64,000 nt of DNA. It comes from Calliopum simillimum. Its lineage: Eukaryota > Arthropoda > Insecta > Diptera > Lauxaniidae. The DNA is taken from NCBI GenBank assembly GCA_951812925.1, contig OX638372.1, positions 50,743,722-50,807,721 of the forward strand. Reading direction: 5' to 3'. A program made the translations under genes and the position numbers. Shown in pieces: positions 22,310 through 35,079 of this stretch. Numbering within the stretch: the first letter of the stretch is position 1; each line of letters opens with the position of its first letter. The notes under the pieces are model-generated. The model did not search any database. It was not told the DNA's origin and saw only the letters and a list, made by a program, of their open reading frames with translations.

Positions 22310-23090
22310 GTTTTACGCGCTGCTTATTTACATCGAAGAGAATGATTTGGTGCTGTGGGAGCGCAATTACAAGCACATTTTTTTTTATACCAATTTAAAA
22401 CATACATGTGCATTTATATACTCTCGGGTCATGAAATATATCAATTTCGCCACACTTATTTGAAAACTAGATACTATTCTCGACCTTTCCTGTTCTTCAA
22501 ACTTTTCTACGAAGCTCCAATTTTTGAAAAAGGTGGAAAACACTCCCATAAAAAAACTTCCAGATTTTATAATACACTACCAATACATCCGAACCAAATT
22601 TTAAAATACACCCTTAAAATATCAAGGACATTTTTGGAAAATCGCCGCACAAAAAAGTTTTCACACATATATTATACAAATGATATTAAGTTTTTATAAA
22701 AATAAATTGTCTGTAAAGCAAACAATACAATTTAGGCACAAATTTAATTGCTGCTATTAAGTAGCTACACTTCCAGTCACTCGTTAATCCATTAGATAGT
22801 CGAAACATCCAGTTACAAGTGTTGTGATTTGAATTTAACGAAAATGTAACATTAAAAAAAAAAAAATTAAATATGTTAATTTATACCAAACAGCCACAAA
22901 ATCATTTAAATACTGAAGTTCAACTTTTTTGCAAAAGCATTTCCAATGCAATTTTATGGTTTCGGCCAAAACAAACGCCCCATAAACTTTTCGCTTTTTT
23001 TTTTGTTTTTTTTTTCTTTCACTTTACTTTCACAGCCATACAAGGGATAAACACACCATTTGCATATTTTGTTTCAAATTAAACCACAAA
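22310..23090. other. Non-coding AT-rich DNA
   Basis: The frame at 22355-22699 (114 codons) has no domain and biased aromatic/Lys content typical of AT-rich random sequence. Nothing recognised. Confidence 0.4.
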
Positions 23091-23470
23091 TTTCTTATTA
23101 TTTTTATTTAAAATATTTTTCGCACTTTTCTTTAATAATTTTCCAACATCATTTTTAAGGAACTGAACTGCACATCAATCACAATAACAACAACAAAAAG
23201 CGCACACTTTTCCGCCCCCTTTTACTGCACTTTGGTAGCACTAAACCACCACGATTTGTAGAGAAAACTCAAAGCAGCGACACCACTTTTTTCGCCGCTT
23301 CCTATCATCAATACTGTTGTTTCCCCCTAAATGTTTATATTTTGTGTGATTGTTATGATGGTGGTGATGGTGACGGTTTTTTTTTCATTTTTTTATCTGT
23401 TTTTCGTACGTTGCCTTTGTTTATCTACCGATAGACGCGTGCGAACACCTCAACAATTTCCAATGAACTG
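23090..23470 (-). promoter_or_regulatory. Possible minus-strand promoter and 5' leader
   Basis: On the minus strand, TCAGTT (plus 23465-23470) is a consensus initiator with +1 at 23468. At +28 the sequence is GCACGC, only four of six matches to the DPE consensus RGWYVT. The following 350 bases look like fly 5' leader (AAGTGCAGTAAAAGG, AAAGTGCGAAAAAT, few ATGs). If real it could be the distal promoter of the minus-strand gene whose first coding exon is 18259-18586, about 4.9 kb downstream. Confidence 0.35.
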
Positions 23471-23777
23471 AGGCAATGGTTAAACGTTAAACAGCAGAAG
23501 CAGCGTTAACGGAAGACTCACTGCAGTCAGAGTTGCCAACATGCATGAATAGCAAGCAGCGAACGATGTATGCGCAGCGATAACAATAAAATTTAGCGGT
23601 GTATTTGAGTCAGCAGCAAAATGCAACTCATACACTGTTTGTGCTGCTGCTGTGTGGAAAGCAATTCCACTCAGCTCTGCTCTGGGAGAAGTGTGTTGCC
23701 ATCGATGCCAAAATATTAGAGAAACATTTAATTTTTGTGAACTTATGGTATAATCATTTGGGAGAATAAAATGATGT

Positions 23778-24050
23778 TACCTGGAAAGTTTTGCGGGATT
23801 TTTGCAAATGGGTTATTTTATAGATTTCGATGTGCTCCTTAAGAATTTCAACTTTGCTACCAACCGGTTCGTCCTAGAAAAAAAATTGTTCATTCGTTTT
23901 GTAGAACGTTTAATTTCCTATAAGGGACATTTTTCAAATATGGTGGCGCGAGCGAACACGATTCGAGGTAGCAAAGTTGAAATTCTGAAAGAGCACATCA
24001 AAATCTATAAAATAACCCATTTGCAAAAATCCCGCAAAACTTTCCAGGTA
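23778..24050. mobile_element. 273-bp inverted-repeat MITE
   Basis: Arms of about 83 bp, nearly identical. The left starts TACCTGGAAAGTTTTGCGGG; the right ends with its complement at 24050. Central spacer about 107 bp. No target duplication longer than 1-2 bases is obvious. The 98-codon frame 23802-24098 runs through the palindrome and is not a gene. Confidence 0.75.
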
Positions 24051-24119
24051 AAACCACCAAATGTACTATTATTACTTCTTGAGATAAATTTATTCTAAGA
24101 ATTCTGAATCAAATTTAAA

Positions 24120-24650
24120 TAATATTTTTTTATATCACCAACCCCCCCACCCCTCTCCATGTGACGAAACAAGAAATTTAAAATTTTAAAATGGGTGATT
24201 CTACAAAAAAGACAAAATTTGACGAAAAAAAAGAGACCGCAAATAATTTCAATGCACAAAATATAAAGAAGTGATATGGTGAAGGCACTGTTACACTTAA
24301 ATGATTGTTAGCGCAAAAAAGTTGAATTTGACAATTAGCATTTTAAGAAAGTGATATTAAACTTTAGAATTTTTAAACTAAAAAGCAGTTAAGCTCTGTC
24401 GGAATTTAATTTTTGTTGCTTGGGACTTTCCATGGTGAAGGCATTTTCTTCATACGAGGACTCTTGTATCGTTTCATAGAAAATAAATGACAAAGGTAAA
24501 CTTCATGCCATTTTTAGAAAATTTCGGGAAGTAATGATAATGTGGGAACCGGATTTGGCTTTTTTTAGTTACAAAATCAGATGTACTCGAAATTTATTAT
24601 TAATAAATGGTTTTTCGTTGTTTCATTTAAAGTTTTTTAAAAAAAAATTG
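24120..24650. other. Non-coding AT-rich DNA
   Basis: Nothing recognised apart from a C-rich stretch at 24142-24156. Confidence 0.4.
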
Positions 24651-24654
24651 ATAT

Positions 24655-25655
24655 CAATATATCGATACCATAGAGCGTTATAGTCCTATCTTCATTATTT
24701 CAATTGTTGGGAAATGCAAAAAGAAGATTTCAAATAGTGGTTATTTTCAATTGGCTGCTATTTTGATATGACGATACATGCATGGTTTTATGTTTTAAAC
24801 CAACTTCGTTCATGTCTAACGAAATCCAAACCAATTTATACTATGCCATTACTTTTGCTCTTATATGGAATTGCACTACTATTAAAATAAACGACACATT
24901 TAGTAAATTTTATGAACGACTAGCATTTCCCGGTGTGCGTTACGATACCTTCTCTTAACCCAAAGAATGTAAATTGTCCCGATGCAATTTATATATGCTC
25001 CAAATCTCATCTATGTGCGTTAAATAGTTTCGAGATATGTCATTTATTTAAAGGCATAGCACCGTCCATTTTTTTCTCGGATATTATTTACCCCGTTGCT
25101 CTTAATACATATACGAAATCTCTTCCATGTCCGTTATATGTTTTCAGAGATATGATGAATAAATTTTTTTTTTTTTTTGGAATCACGGAAAAAACAAGAA
25201 AAATGTTTTAAAAATTTTTGGTTCGACATTCAAAGGAGACCCTTGGATGAAAAAAATGTTTCCACTTAAATGTCGTAAAAAGTCATAAAAAGCGTAGAAA
25301 ACACGAAAAATTTAAAATTTTTTTTTTTTAAATTTTTGGTTCCAAGGGGGATTTTGTAAAAACATTTGTTCACTAAAATGTCGTAAAAAGTTATGAAAAG
25401 CGTAGAAAATACGAAAAAAAAAATGTGACATTTGAATATTCAGTGGAGATAGCACAGAACCGCTCTTCAAAAATTTTCAGTTTAGAGATAGGATTTTTCT
25501 TAATTATCGAATATTTTGGTGTTTTAGTGGTATTTTGAAATCCCCCAGATTTTTACTCGCTAAAGAAGCCTACAAGGATACCATAACTGCAAAAATCTCA
25601 AAATTGCAAAATGTGGAGATAGGATAGCGCTCTAAGGTATCGATATATAACTTAA
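24655..25655. mobile_element. TIR element of about 1 kb
   Basis: ATATATCGATACCATAGAGC at 24657-24676 and a following TCCTATCTTC pair with GGAGATAGGATAGCGCTCTA and GGTATCGATATAT at 25616-25650. The interior contains the CACCGTCC and TATGCTCCAAATCTCAT boxes also present at 52560-52690 and 61190-61460, plus duplicated AAAAAGT(C/T)ATAAAAAGCGTAG tracts at about 25275 and 25387. No transposase. Confidence 0.55.
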
Positions 25656-25719
25656 AGTGGATTTTGAAGTGTTTCGAAGTAATGAAGTCATTTTTTCGGT
25701 TACAGTTTTAGATTTTATT

Positions 25720-26920
25720 TTAAATTTTAGCGGCTATATAGCATAAAAACCTATATATCCAAATCTTTCCAACTTTTCTAAAGCTAACTTTAAACTCGAT
25801 TATCTCATTTCATTGCGCCATAACATCGCCAATTAAAGACATTTTTGAGCGATTATTTCTGCATTTTCTTCAGAATTTTGGCATAGAAGTTTCTTTTTGC
25901 TAACCAATTTTGTATATTTATAATACTTATCGTTCTTTTAAGCATAATAATTTGAAGAAAATAATTGCATTCAATATAAATTTTTGTCACGATGGTAAAA
26001 CTAAAACTGGCTGCCGGCTTACACGCGTAAAGAACTAAAAAAACAGCCAGTACAAAAAAAAAAAAGTATTTAAATTATGATTGAAAAAAGCAATAACAAT
26101 TAAATATTGCAAAAAAAAAAAGAATGACGTTAGAACAATTAGCTATTAATATTTAAAAAAGCTTTTCTACGTATCTTTTACGCACATCTAAAAGAACAAA
26201 ACAAATAAAATAACAAAAATCGAAAAATTCAAGCTTATCATGCTGATTTGATATTAATTGTTATTATTGTTGTTGTAGTACAACACCGGATATTAAATAA
26301 TTATGTATAAATTTTTTTATATGGCAGACGCAGCATTTTCTTAATATGCTGCCTAAAAAACAAGCAAAAACAAAAAAAAAATTGTATTTTGTCGAAACTT
26401 TCATAATTTTTTATTTTTTTGCTTTGCTAGCCATCACTGTTAGATTGAGTGCAATTGAATATCGAGGGTGGTTAATGCCTTTTTAAAAAAGTTTTTTGCA
26501 TTGTGTGTGTGGTGCAAAATATTGCACCCTCAGCAAATTGCCGCGCTGTCGGTGTCACTGACGTCTCCGCTGGAAATTTCGGGCCAGATAGTAAGATACA
26601 CTGACCTACTTTAAAGTTTTATTGGAAACTTCCATGCAGGAATTGTGATTTTTTATTAACAGTAGCTTACAAAATGGTTCAGAATTTTATTGGGCGTGGT
26701 TTGTGTAAGCAAAAATTTATTCAAATAAAAATATAAAACATTTGAAAATATACCACATTTGAAAGATCTTCTTACATATCTTTATGCTAAGAAAAAAACA
26801 TTTTCTGGGAAAAAAGGAAAGCTGATACGTACATATGCGCAAAATCTAAGGAACATAGTTTCAGCTTTGTTTCGAATTCAATTCATCTTACAAATGATAC
26901 ATGATTTTCTCACTTTTAAA
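25720..26920. other. Non-coding AT-rich DNA
   Basis: Nothing recognised; long A- and T-runs only. Confidence 0.45.
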
Positions 26921-26924
26921 CTAA

Positions 26925-27085
26925 ACTAGTAAGGGTGTTACCTTTGGCTTGGCCAAAGTATTTTAAAACTTTTACTTGTGCGGAAGGTGCCACGCCCTCT
27001 TATCGAAGTTCATCTAGTTTTTTCTCAGAGCTTGCATTTACAATCCATAGTGTCTCAGTGAAATTTGGTTGGATTCTCTTAAAAA
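26925..27085 (+). repeat. Copy E, truncated left part of the ~800-bp repeat
   Basis: ACTAGTAAGGGTGTTACCTT, then TGGCTTGGCCAAAG, followed by one module (GAAGGTGCCACGCCCTCTTA and TCAGAGCTTGCATTTA). It breaks off near 27085. Confidence 0.7.
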
Positions 27086-27736
27086 AATACATAAGATGCT
27101 ACACTTTATTGTTTTTCTGGAGAACCAATTCAAGAACTGGAGATAAATTTAAATCACACTTTTAGCTTTTTTAACAAAAAATAGAAAAAATCAAAGATTG
27201 GCGCAGTTTGGGAAAGTCAATTCAAAAATTTTTTTATGTGCTAACTACATAAAAAAAATAAAAATTTATCTTAACTAATTTTAATTTTAAAGTCTGTTTT
27301 AAGACAAATAATTTAACACCTTAAAATTGCAAATTAGAAAAATACAAGTAAAGTTATAGCTTTTTAAAAAAAACTACCCTCAAAATTTCAAAGTTACATA
27401 TTTCTGTAATTTTTTTTAATTTTGAAAAATTATTTGGTTTGGTAGTAGTTTTCTCCACCAATTTATAGCCAAATCGCATTTCACCAAAAAAAAAAAAATA
27501 AAAAATCTTGATCGTTTTGACATGAAATCAATCACCTGTGTAATTGAAACTTTTCCTTACTCAACATTCTCGTTCGGGCGGAGGAGGGGAGGTTTGAACC
27601 TCTTAAGCCCCTCTCCTGGCTACTTACTTGGATCAAACTGTTAAAAAGTGGAAACGATAATTTGAGGGGTATAAGTAGAAGCAAAAGCGACAATCTCCAC
27701 TTTTTTCAATTTAGTGAAAACTAACAAAAACGTTTA

Positions 27737-28629
27737 TAGTAAGTTCGGGTAATGTGATATAGGAATTTTTGTTTTCTAAATTTCACGTAGTTTTCAAAGC
27801 ATAGCTGCTACCACTTTATGTATTATGTTTTATTGATGTATTGTGCAGTATATTGTGATTTTGGAGTTCTTTAGCGTGGGCCAATCTTAAGCTATTTCAA
27901 TAAAATTGAAAAAAAGGCAAAAAAAGTTAAGAAAAAAAATTGGCGGGTAATGTGATATACTATATCGCATGGACCAACAAATTGCATTTTCGACAAAAAG
28001 ATCATCGTGTTATAAAGATACTTTTGTTGTGGAACTTTTACTTTAGGTAAGGAGTGATAAACATTACTAAAATCGCTTTTACAAAGCATTAGCTCATTTT
28101 TCTTAAAAACTGTGACCTTTATATAAAAATGTTGGACCAACAAATTGTTAATAAGGAAAAACGTTTTAAATTTGGGCCAAAAGACCATCGTGTCAAACAT
28201 TTTGCATTGCATGTGGAACATCAAATATTTTCGGCGCCAGAGTGCACTATATCACATTACCCGAATTTCAGTTTTAAAACAATCAGGTCATTTTTGAAAA
28301 ACACACTCCAGCAAATAAAAAATTCAATTGATTTATGATAAGGTATATTCACCCACTAGCAGAATTTAATATTTCGGGTATGATATCAATTTTAGTTTTG
28401 GCGAGATCCTAACATAAAACACACGGAAATAAAGTTTTTTATTTACTGCTAAATCGATTTTACAACACTGAAGGCAGAATAAATAAAGGTGGGCGCTCAA
28501 AAACTTGCAGCACGTTCTTTTTCAGTTACTGTGGCGTTGACGTAAAAATCATTATCGAGAGTTGTTTATTTAAGAAGATATGCTGGTATATCACATTACC
28601 CGCCTATATCACATTACCCGAAGTTACTC
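27737..28629. mobile_element. TA-target TIR element (pogo-like layout)
   Basis: The left end (T)AGTAAGTTCGGGTAATG and right end CATTACCCGAAGTTACT(C) are inverted, flanked by TA at 27735-27736 and 28630-28631. The motif GGGTAATGTGATAT occurs forward at 27747 and 27945 and reversed at about 28249, 28588 and 28606. An internal duplication, GGACCAACAAATTG, is present at 27971 and 28133. The minus frame 27892-28224 (110 codons) lacks a recognisable domain; it may be transposase debris. Confidence 0.7.
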
Positions 28630-28639
28630 TATCTCTGAA

Positions 28640-29345
28640 GATACACGAATTTAGTATACTCCCAGTGTGCCAAACGGACTCATTTCGAATCTGTAACGGG
28701 TTCATATTTTCGTTCTTTTTATCCGTTACGTATCCGTTACTGATCCGTTTACGGGAAGGATTCCTAAAAAAAAACGAATCGTTTTTTCTACTTTTATACA
28801 TCAAAACGGATTCGCTTTTAATAATGTTAGTGCTGCTTATAAAAAAAAAGAAAAAAGGGTGAAGAGCTTATTTTTAATTAAAAAAAAAAACAAAATAACA
28901 AAAAAAAAATACGTAACGGCCGGGAGGCGAACCCAGGCTCCCGGGGTATTACTCTTTCGTACACGACACGTTAGACAACTAGGCTATTGACCGATATGAT
29001 GTTGATCTATATGATGTAGACTTATGTGATGTTGAGATTTAAAGTTTGTATTGATTAAACAAATTTCTGTTGATTTTTTCATAAGTATTCTGTATTCTTT
29101 CACTTCCCTTTTTTTGATAAAAAATATTTTATACTCAAATTTGGAATCAAAAACATTTCTTCAAACATAGTTTGAAAAGTTTACAAAAAATCATACGCAA
29201 TAAAATAAAAAGATAAAAAAAACAAATCAAAAATATTTTTTTTATCATCATTAAAATTAATTAAAGCAAATCCGTTTTGGGTTCGTATTTGAAGTATTTA
29301 CGGATTCGAAACGGATTTACCCAGGTTCGAATCCTACCCACGGTG
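28640..29345 (-). repeat. tRNA-derived SINE-like repeat block
   Basis: The minus strand at 28915-28990 has GCCTAGTTGTCTAACGTG (box A-like) and GGGTTCGCCTCCCGG (box B-like, one mismatch). A plus-strand AGGTTCGAATCC (perfect box B) lies at 29320-29331. Between and around them are repeated CCGTTAC/ACGGATTCG boxes (28693-28760, 28804-28813, 29270-29315). No intact cloverleaf is present. Confidence 0.45.
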
Positions 29346-29349
29346 CTCT

Positions 29350-31670
29350 TAAACAGTCGATAGGTTTTTTGAGTATGTGGAGAAAATCTATGAATGGGGT
29401 CTCATTTGTATTAGCTTAGTGGTCTGAAAAATGCAAGCCCCGAAATCGTAGCTGATCATCCTCGCAAAATATCGCAAAAATACATATCCCATATAAAATA
29501 AAAAAAATTCAGAAAAAAAACGTGACAAACAAATATTAAAATAGTTATATTTAATGTACTTTGCAATGCTGAATCCGAATCCGGCCTTATAATTGCTATA
29601 TCTCATACGGTTTTTGAGATATCTTAGCATAAACATGGAAAAAATACCGTTTTTGCTATATTTTGAAGCTCTATAACTACAATCTCCAATGGAGATTGCT
29701 GCCTTTGCTTTGATTGACAGTTTTCAACCTTAGATATATATTGGATAGAGACGTATGTGGTATTGCAAATTTCACTGATCACAAGCTTAGATCAAATGCA
29801 ACTAGATGGCATTCTCAGATGCATTCATGAAAAAAATGGGGATTGTCGCCTTTGCTTCTATACCCCTCAATTGACTGTTTTGAAGTGGATATGTATGTAA
29901 TCAAAATTCATTAGTTATAGTAAAGTACATACATATTTATTCTTGCTATTTTCTGACATTTCTGGTCTTTAAAAATCATCCTAAAGTGTCTCTCCTTTGC
30001 AACCTGAAATGAAGTTAAACCTTAGGATCTGAGGACGTCGTCAAATTAATTGCATCTGGGTATTAATGTATCAATAACTTACAATTTTTGAATAATGTTT
30101 GATTTCAACTATACCTAAAATTAATCGGAAGAAGTTTTTGTAGTCTTTTAGGCGTAATTTTCCATAAACATAACGTAAGGCTGTTAATATCGCAGCGTAT
30201 AACTTTCTGAAATTAAAATTGGTGAATAATCACATAGAGTTTTATATCCGTTCATGAAGAATTTACCTTCCATTTGTTCATTGCTTGAATCAACAATTGT
30301 TATATTTTGTGATTATTTATTTATTTTGCCACAAAACACGAAAATTATTTCAAAAGCAAAAAACTAAAATTTGTTTTCGTCACAATTCAAATTTATTTCA
30401 GGATAGTAACCGTGAACTAGTATTTTTTGTAGACAGTCTCATATTTTTACTGTAGGGATATTTTAAGAATTTTTTGGATTTTCTCAACAAAAAGCTCAAA
30501 CTTGTTGGACAGTGCTATCGATAGATAGTAGCCTCCTTTTTTAATTTTAAAAGGGAGATTTGAATTCTCAGTGAACTCACCACTTTCTGCATAATGTATG
30601 TTAGACACAAACCAAATCACACCGATTTTGTATAAGAGATTATAAGGGAAGCCAACATAAAAAAAATGCTCTCTTGTTAGTTCACATCTGCACAAATCAA
30701 ACATATTTTGGTTGCTCTATCAACAGTTAAGGCCGGCAGTAAAAAAATAATAAAATGACCTTCCTTGAAATTTGTAACGACATCTAACTACATACAAACT
30801 TGTTAGTTTGTTTTCCTTTTCTGAAGGATATTTATATAAACTCATATTTCATATTTCAATCATTGTGCTGCCGTAAAAGGACTTGCATCACAACGATACG
30901 TCAATGGTAGCATTATAGCATTTAATGAATTTAATTTGAGAGGCTTCTTATTTCAAATTGTATAATTTCAACAGCAAAGTTTTGAATTTCTCTACTAAGT
31001 ATTTTAAAAATGCTCTCTCTTTGCGCTTAAAAATATTTCCTTTGAACGACACTTTCGGATGCTGCGTACTGGCTTGAAGGTTGCCCGCCTCTTTCAATGA
31101 CATTGAACGTGACGTCACATCACGTTGTTTGTTGGGTTTTATTCTTTTCAAGGTAATTGGAAATTTCGATTTTTGTTCGAGGGACATAGTGACGTCAAGG
31201 CAGCAATAAAAAGAAAATGATGGGGATATTGTTAGCATCCTTTTCTTACCCAAAAGTATTTTTGTTATTTTCATTACAAAATCATTATCGATTTGATTCA
31301 CTTAACGTATGACATTAGTATGAAAAAAAATGAAATAAGGTTGTAAAAGTAAAACTTCACTTGAAATTTTCAAAGTTTTATAATACGATTATTTCAAAGC
31401 ATTTGGCAATATGTATTTAACATGAACATATTACTAAGTCTGTGGGACGTTAGCACCGGTTTTGGTTTTTGAACAAATATCTAATATATGTCAAATTGAA
31501 GGCAATTAAATTTCCTATTAATGATATTCATATCACTTTTGGACGGTTTGTTAGTTTCGGCAAAATAAATTGATTTCTTAAAGCTACATTATTTTTTTTT
31601 TCAAAAAAAATAAAAAAAGAGGATAAATTATTTGTCATAAATTTGTATATATATTATTTATATAGGGTGT
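29350..31670. other. Non-coding AT-rich DNA with diverged repeat pieces
   Basis: Around 29570-29690 there is a GAATCCGAATCCGGCC...TTTTTGAGATATC...TATTTTGAAGCT stretch also found in the foldback arms at 32560-32690 and 47590-47700. The minus frames at 30447-30704 and 30948-31301 show no domain. Confidence 0.45.
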
Positions 31671-31734
31671 ATCGCATAAGGCTACAGAACATCTGGAAGA
31701 ACAGCAAATATGCCTGGACTATCAAAAAAATTGC

Positions 31735-32110
31735 AGGTGAGCGAGAGTTTAAAATGTAGCACTGAGGAGTAATGGGGTTAAAACTAATTTTCTGACTTGT
31801 TTTTGAAAAAAAAAAATTTATTGGATCACCCTAGCGTTTAAGAGAAAACTTTTTTTATAAGAAACTTTTAGCTAATTGTATGAGGTTTTTGAAAGTGTAT
31901 ATGGCTTATAGAGCTCAAAAAGATTTCACAAAGTTGATATATTAAATTAGTATCCTTTTTTTATCATTGGCGGCCATTATAGTAGGAAATACATCTTAAA
32001 AAGCTCATACAATTAGCTTAAAATTTCCTACAAAAAAAGTTTTCTCTGAAACATTAGGGTGACCCTATAGCTTCTCAGGGGTACATTTTATACCCCTCCT
32101 CTGGTGCAAT
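31735..32110. repeat. Small foldback element
   Basis: GGATCACCCTAGCGTTTAAG and AGAAAACTTTTTTTATAAG at about 31823-31865 pair with CTACAAAAAAAGTTTTCTCT and GGGTGACCCTA at about 32029-32070. Further out, TAAAATGTAGCACTGAGGAG (31751) pairs with CTTCTCAGGGGTACATTTTA (32073). Inner arms reach AGCTAATTGTATGAG/CTCATACAATTAGC. Confidence 0.65.
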
Positions 32111-32330
32111 CTTTTGTTAGTCTAGGCCTCCTCTATATAACTTTTCCATTTTTCTATCGATTTTCTTAGATAGTATTTTATTTTCTTCACAAATATATAG
32201 AGTATGATTAAGAAGAACAAAATGATTTTTTAAAGTTTTTTTTCTAGCATGAATGTGCAGTTGATATTAAATTTAATTCAGCAGCCAAACTTTTTTTAAA
32301 ATTTTCATTAAAATTTCTTCGTTGGCAACT

Positions 32331-33721
32331 CACGGTGCCTGTGGGAGAATTTAAATAAAATTTTGATGTACCTCGGATTTTTTTGTAAATTCTTGTTATA
32401 GATGTCAATAGAAGTTATTCTATGCAAAAAATAAAATTATAGAGGTGGCGCTTTTTTAGAGATAATCCCTTTTCCAATTGGGGCATTATCCCATACAAAA
32501 ATATAAAATTTTTTTTTTTTAACTACATTAAACAAAAATCAAAATAATCACATTCGATGTGTTTTGCGATGCTTCACGCGAATCTGACCTCAGAATCGCT
32601 CTATCGTGAATAGTTTTTGAGATATTCTAATCTAAAAGCCGAAAAAAGTCGTTTTTTGCCATGTTTTGAAGCTATATAACTATGTAACATATCATTTATT
32701 CGTTAAATGTGGTTAAAATACTTGAAAGTCGTGATCTTTTCCTTTAAAATCTAATTTAAATTATGTTTATATCTTCATGCTTCTAAGAGATATCGTAGAC
32801 CGAAATATTGGCTAAACGGGTTTTTTGCACTTTTGTGTCTTTTTAGGTTAGGATCTCTTTGACGAAAAAAAAGATATCAACATAATTTAAATTAGGTTTT
32901 AAAGGCAAAGATTAGGACTTTAAAGTTGTTTACCAGATTTGACGAAACTATAATTTCTTTCACATTTTAAGCATGTTTAACGAACCGACCATTTCAAAAT
33001 TCAGCCGTATGCTATACACGTAACAACAACACTCGGGTCGTCAAACGGCTGAATTTAGAAGTAGTCGGTTCGTTGAACATGTTTTAAATGTGAAAGACAT
33101 TTTAATTTCGTTAAGTCTGGTAAGCAACTTTAAAGTCCTAATCTTTGCTTTTAAAACCTAATTTAAATTATGTTGATATCTTTTTTTTCGTCAAAGATAT
33201 CCTAACCTAAAAAGACACAAAAGTGCAAAAAACCCGTTTAGCCAATATTTCGGTCTACGATATCTCTTAGAAGCATGAAGATATAAACATAATTTAAATT
33301 AGATTTTAAAGGAAAAGATCATGACTTTCAAGTATTTTAACCACATTTAACGAATAAATGATATGTTACATAGTTATATAGCTTCAAAACATGGCAAAAA
33401 ACGATTTTTTTCGGCTTTTAGATTAGAATATCTCAAAAACTATACACGATAAAGCGAATCTGAGGTCAGATTCGCGTGAAGCATCGCAAAACACATCGAA
33501 TGTGATTATTTTGATTTTTGTTTAATGTAGTTAAAAAAAAAAATTTTATTTTTTTGTATGGGAAAATGCCCCAATTGGAAAAGGGATTATCTTTAAAAAA
33601 GCGCCACCTCTATAATTTTATTTTTTGCATAGAATAACTTCTATTGACATCTATAATAAGAATTTACAAAAAAATCCGAGGTACATCAAAATTTTATTTA
33701 AATTCTCCCACAAGCACCGTG
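32331..33721. mobile_element. CACGGTG foldback element, TSD AACT
   Basis: A 1391-bp palindrome with near-identical arms of roughly 670 bp and a centre near 33026. It starts CACGGTGCCTGTGGGAG and ends CTCCCACAAGCACCGTG. It is flanked by AACT at 32327-32330 and 33722-33725. No open reading frame. It has the same termini and TSD length as 47186-49105 and similar to 39773-41246. Transcribed, it would form one long hairpin RNA. Confidence 0.85.
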
Positions 33722-33858
33722 AACTGTTTTAACAGAATCCCAAAACTATGCAATAGAAATTTTAACATTAAATTTTTAAATGAGTACAGTACGAGATAAG
33801 ATTTTTATTCCCTTGGTTTCATTAGCTGCACTCAGAGATGTTTGAAATGCAACTACAA

Positions 33859-34650
33859 ACTAGTAAGGGTGTAAATTTTGGCCCGGCCAAAAATAAATAC
33901 CCTACACTGCAGTATTTTGAAAAGTTTGCTTATATGGGAGGTGCCACGCCCTCTTGTCCGAGTACACCCAGTTTTTGTTCAGAGCTTGCATTTATAGTTT
34001 TTAGTGTCAGAGTGAAATTTAGTTGGATTATCTCAAAAAACTCTTTCAGTATAGTTTTGAATCTTTTGCTTATATGGGAGGTGCCACGCCCCCTTGTCTG
34101 ATTTCACCCAATTTTTGCTGAGAGCTTTCATTTATAATTCTTAGTGTCTGAGTCAAATTTGGTTCGAATATCTCAAAAAACGCTTTCAGTATAGCGTTTT
34201 GAAGCTTTTGCTTATATGGGAGGTGCCACGCCCTCTTGTCCGAATTCGCTCAAATTTTTATCAGAGCTTGCGCTTACAATTCGAAGTACTTATATGTATT
34301 GTGGTTGCATTGTCGTGAAAAATACTCCTAAAATTGCATTTTGAATATAATTTTTGTATGGGCGGTAGGCGTGTCCGTTGACCGATTTTGCTCATTTTCA
34401 ATCCCCCGAGCTAACTTTGACGACGGAGGCAGTGTACCAAATTTCATTGAATTATCTTGCTCAGTTTTCCCAAAAAGTGTATTTCAACACACAGCCAGCC
34501 ACCCAGCCAGCCAGACAGACGGACATGGCTATATCGACTCAGGAGGTGACGCTGATCAAGAATATATATACTTTTCTATACCTGCCACGCCTCCTTCTCT
34601 GCGTTACAAACGGAAGGACAAAGTGAATATACCCTGGGTGTAGGGTATAA
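33859..34650 (+). repeat. Copy C of the ~800-bp interspersed repeat (full length)
   Basis: ACTAGTAAGGGTGTAAATTT at the left, GGGTGTAGGGTATAA at the right, three internal modules of about 150 bp, then the CAGCCAGCCACCCAGCCAGC tract (34491-34510). It is nearly identical to copy D (35080-35902), so one of them is a recent insertion or the pair arose by a recent local event. The 100- and 82-codon frames here are not genes. Confidence 0.9.
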
Positions 34651-34689
34651 ATATAAAAAACCTCCTAAGAGGAAAAATTTCTAGAGCTT

Positions 34690-34830
34690 CTGATCCAAGC
34701 ACTTTAAAAGCGCTTATTCCCATAGAAATTTAGAAGCACTTTCACAATAAATTTTTATAAGGCTGCAGTAAGAACAACATGCGTTCGAGCCCAACCAGCG
34801 TATTTTTTTAATTTTTTTTTTTTTGAGTTT
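34690..34830 (+). repeat. tRNA-derived SINE fragment
   Basis: AAGCGCTTATTCC and AGAAGCACTTTCAC lie upstream of AAGGCTGCAGTAAG. GCGTTCGAGCCCAACC (box B-like) and a T-run follow. It shares its pieces with the SINEs at 13895-14520 and 34935-36060. Confidence 0.45.
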
Positions 34831-34934
34831 TTTTTTTTTTATTAAAATATTTTTTATTCAAAATTTTTTTATTTCACTTTTCTATTTTCCTTTCTCTTAT
34901 TTATTTACTTTTGTTTTATTGAATTGAAACTGAT

Positions 34935-35079
34935 TGCACAATGATTCTATGTTAGGCTGTTGGAGCATTTGAATATCAAATTCTGTTTGACAATATTTCC
35001 TTAATATACAAATTTAATAACTCTTCATATCGTCGGGTATTGGTGTAGCGGTTTAACGAGTTGGTAAATTTAAGTAAAA
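34935..35079 (+). repeat. SINE, left part (interrupted)
   Basis: CACAATGATT...GAATATCAAATTCTGTTTG matches the body of the minus-strand SINE at 13895-14205. GGTGTAGCGGTTTAACGAG (35043-35061) resembles a box A. The expected box B appears only after copy D of the ~800-bp repeat, at 35914-35926. Confidence 0.5.

Noticed and set aside
29338..29345. CACGGTGC as the left end of another CACGGTG foldback
   Set aside because: No inverted partner or duplication; it is better explained as the 3' side of a tRNA-like sequence.
30447..31301. Minus-strand frames of 85 and 117 codons
   Set aside because: No domain, no splice signals, composition like surrounding AT-rich DNA.
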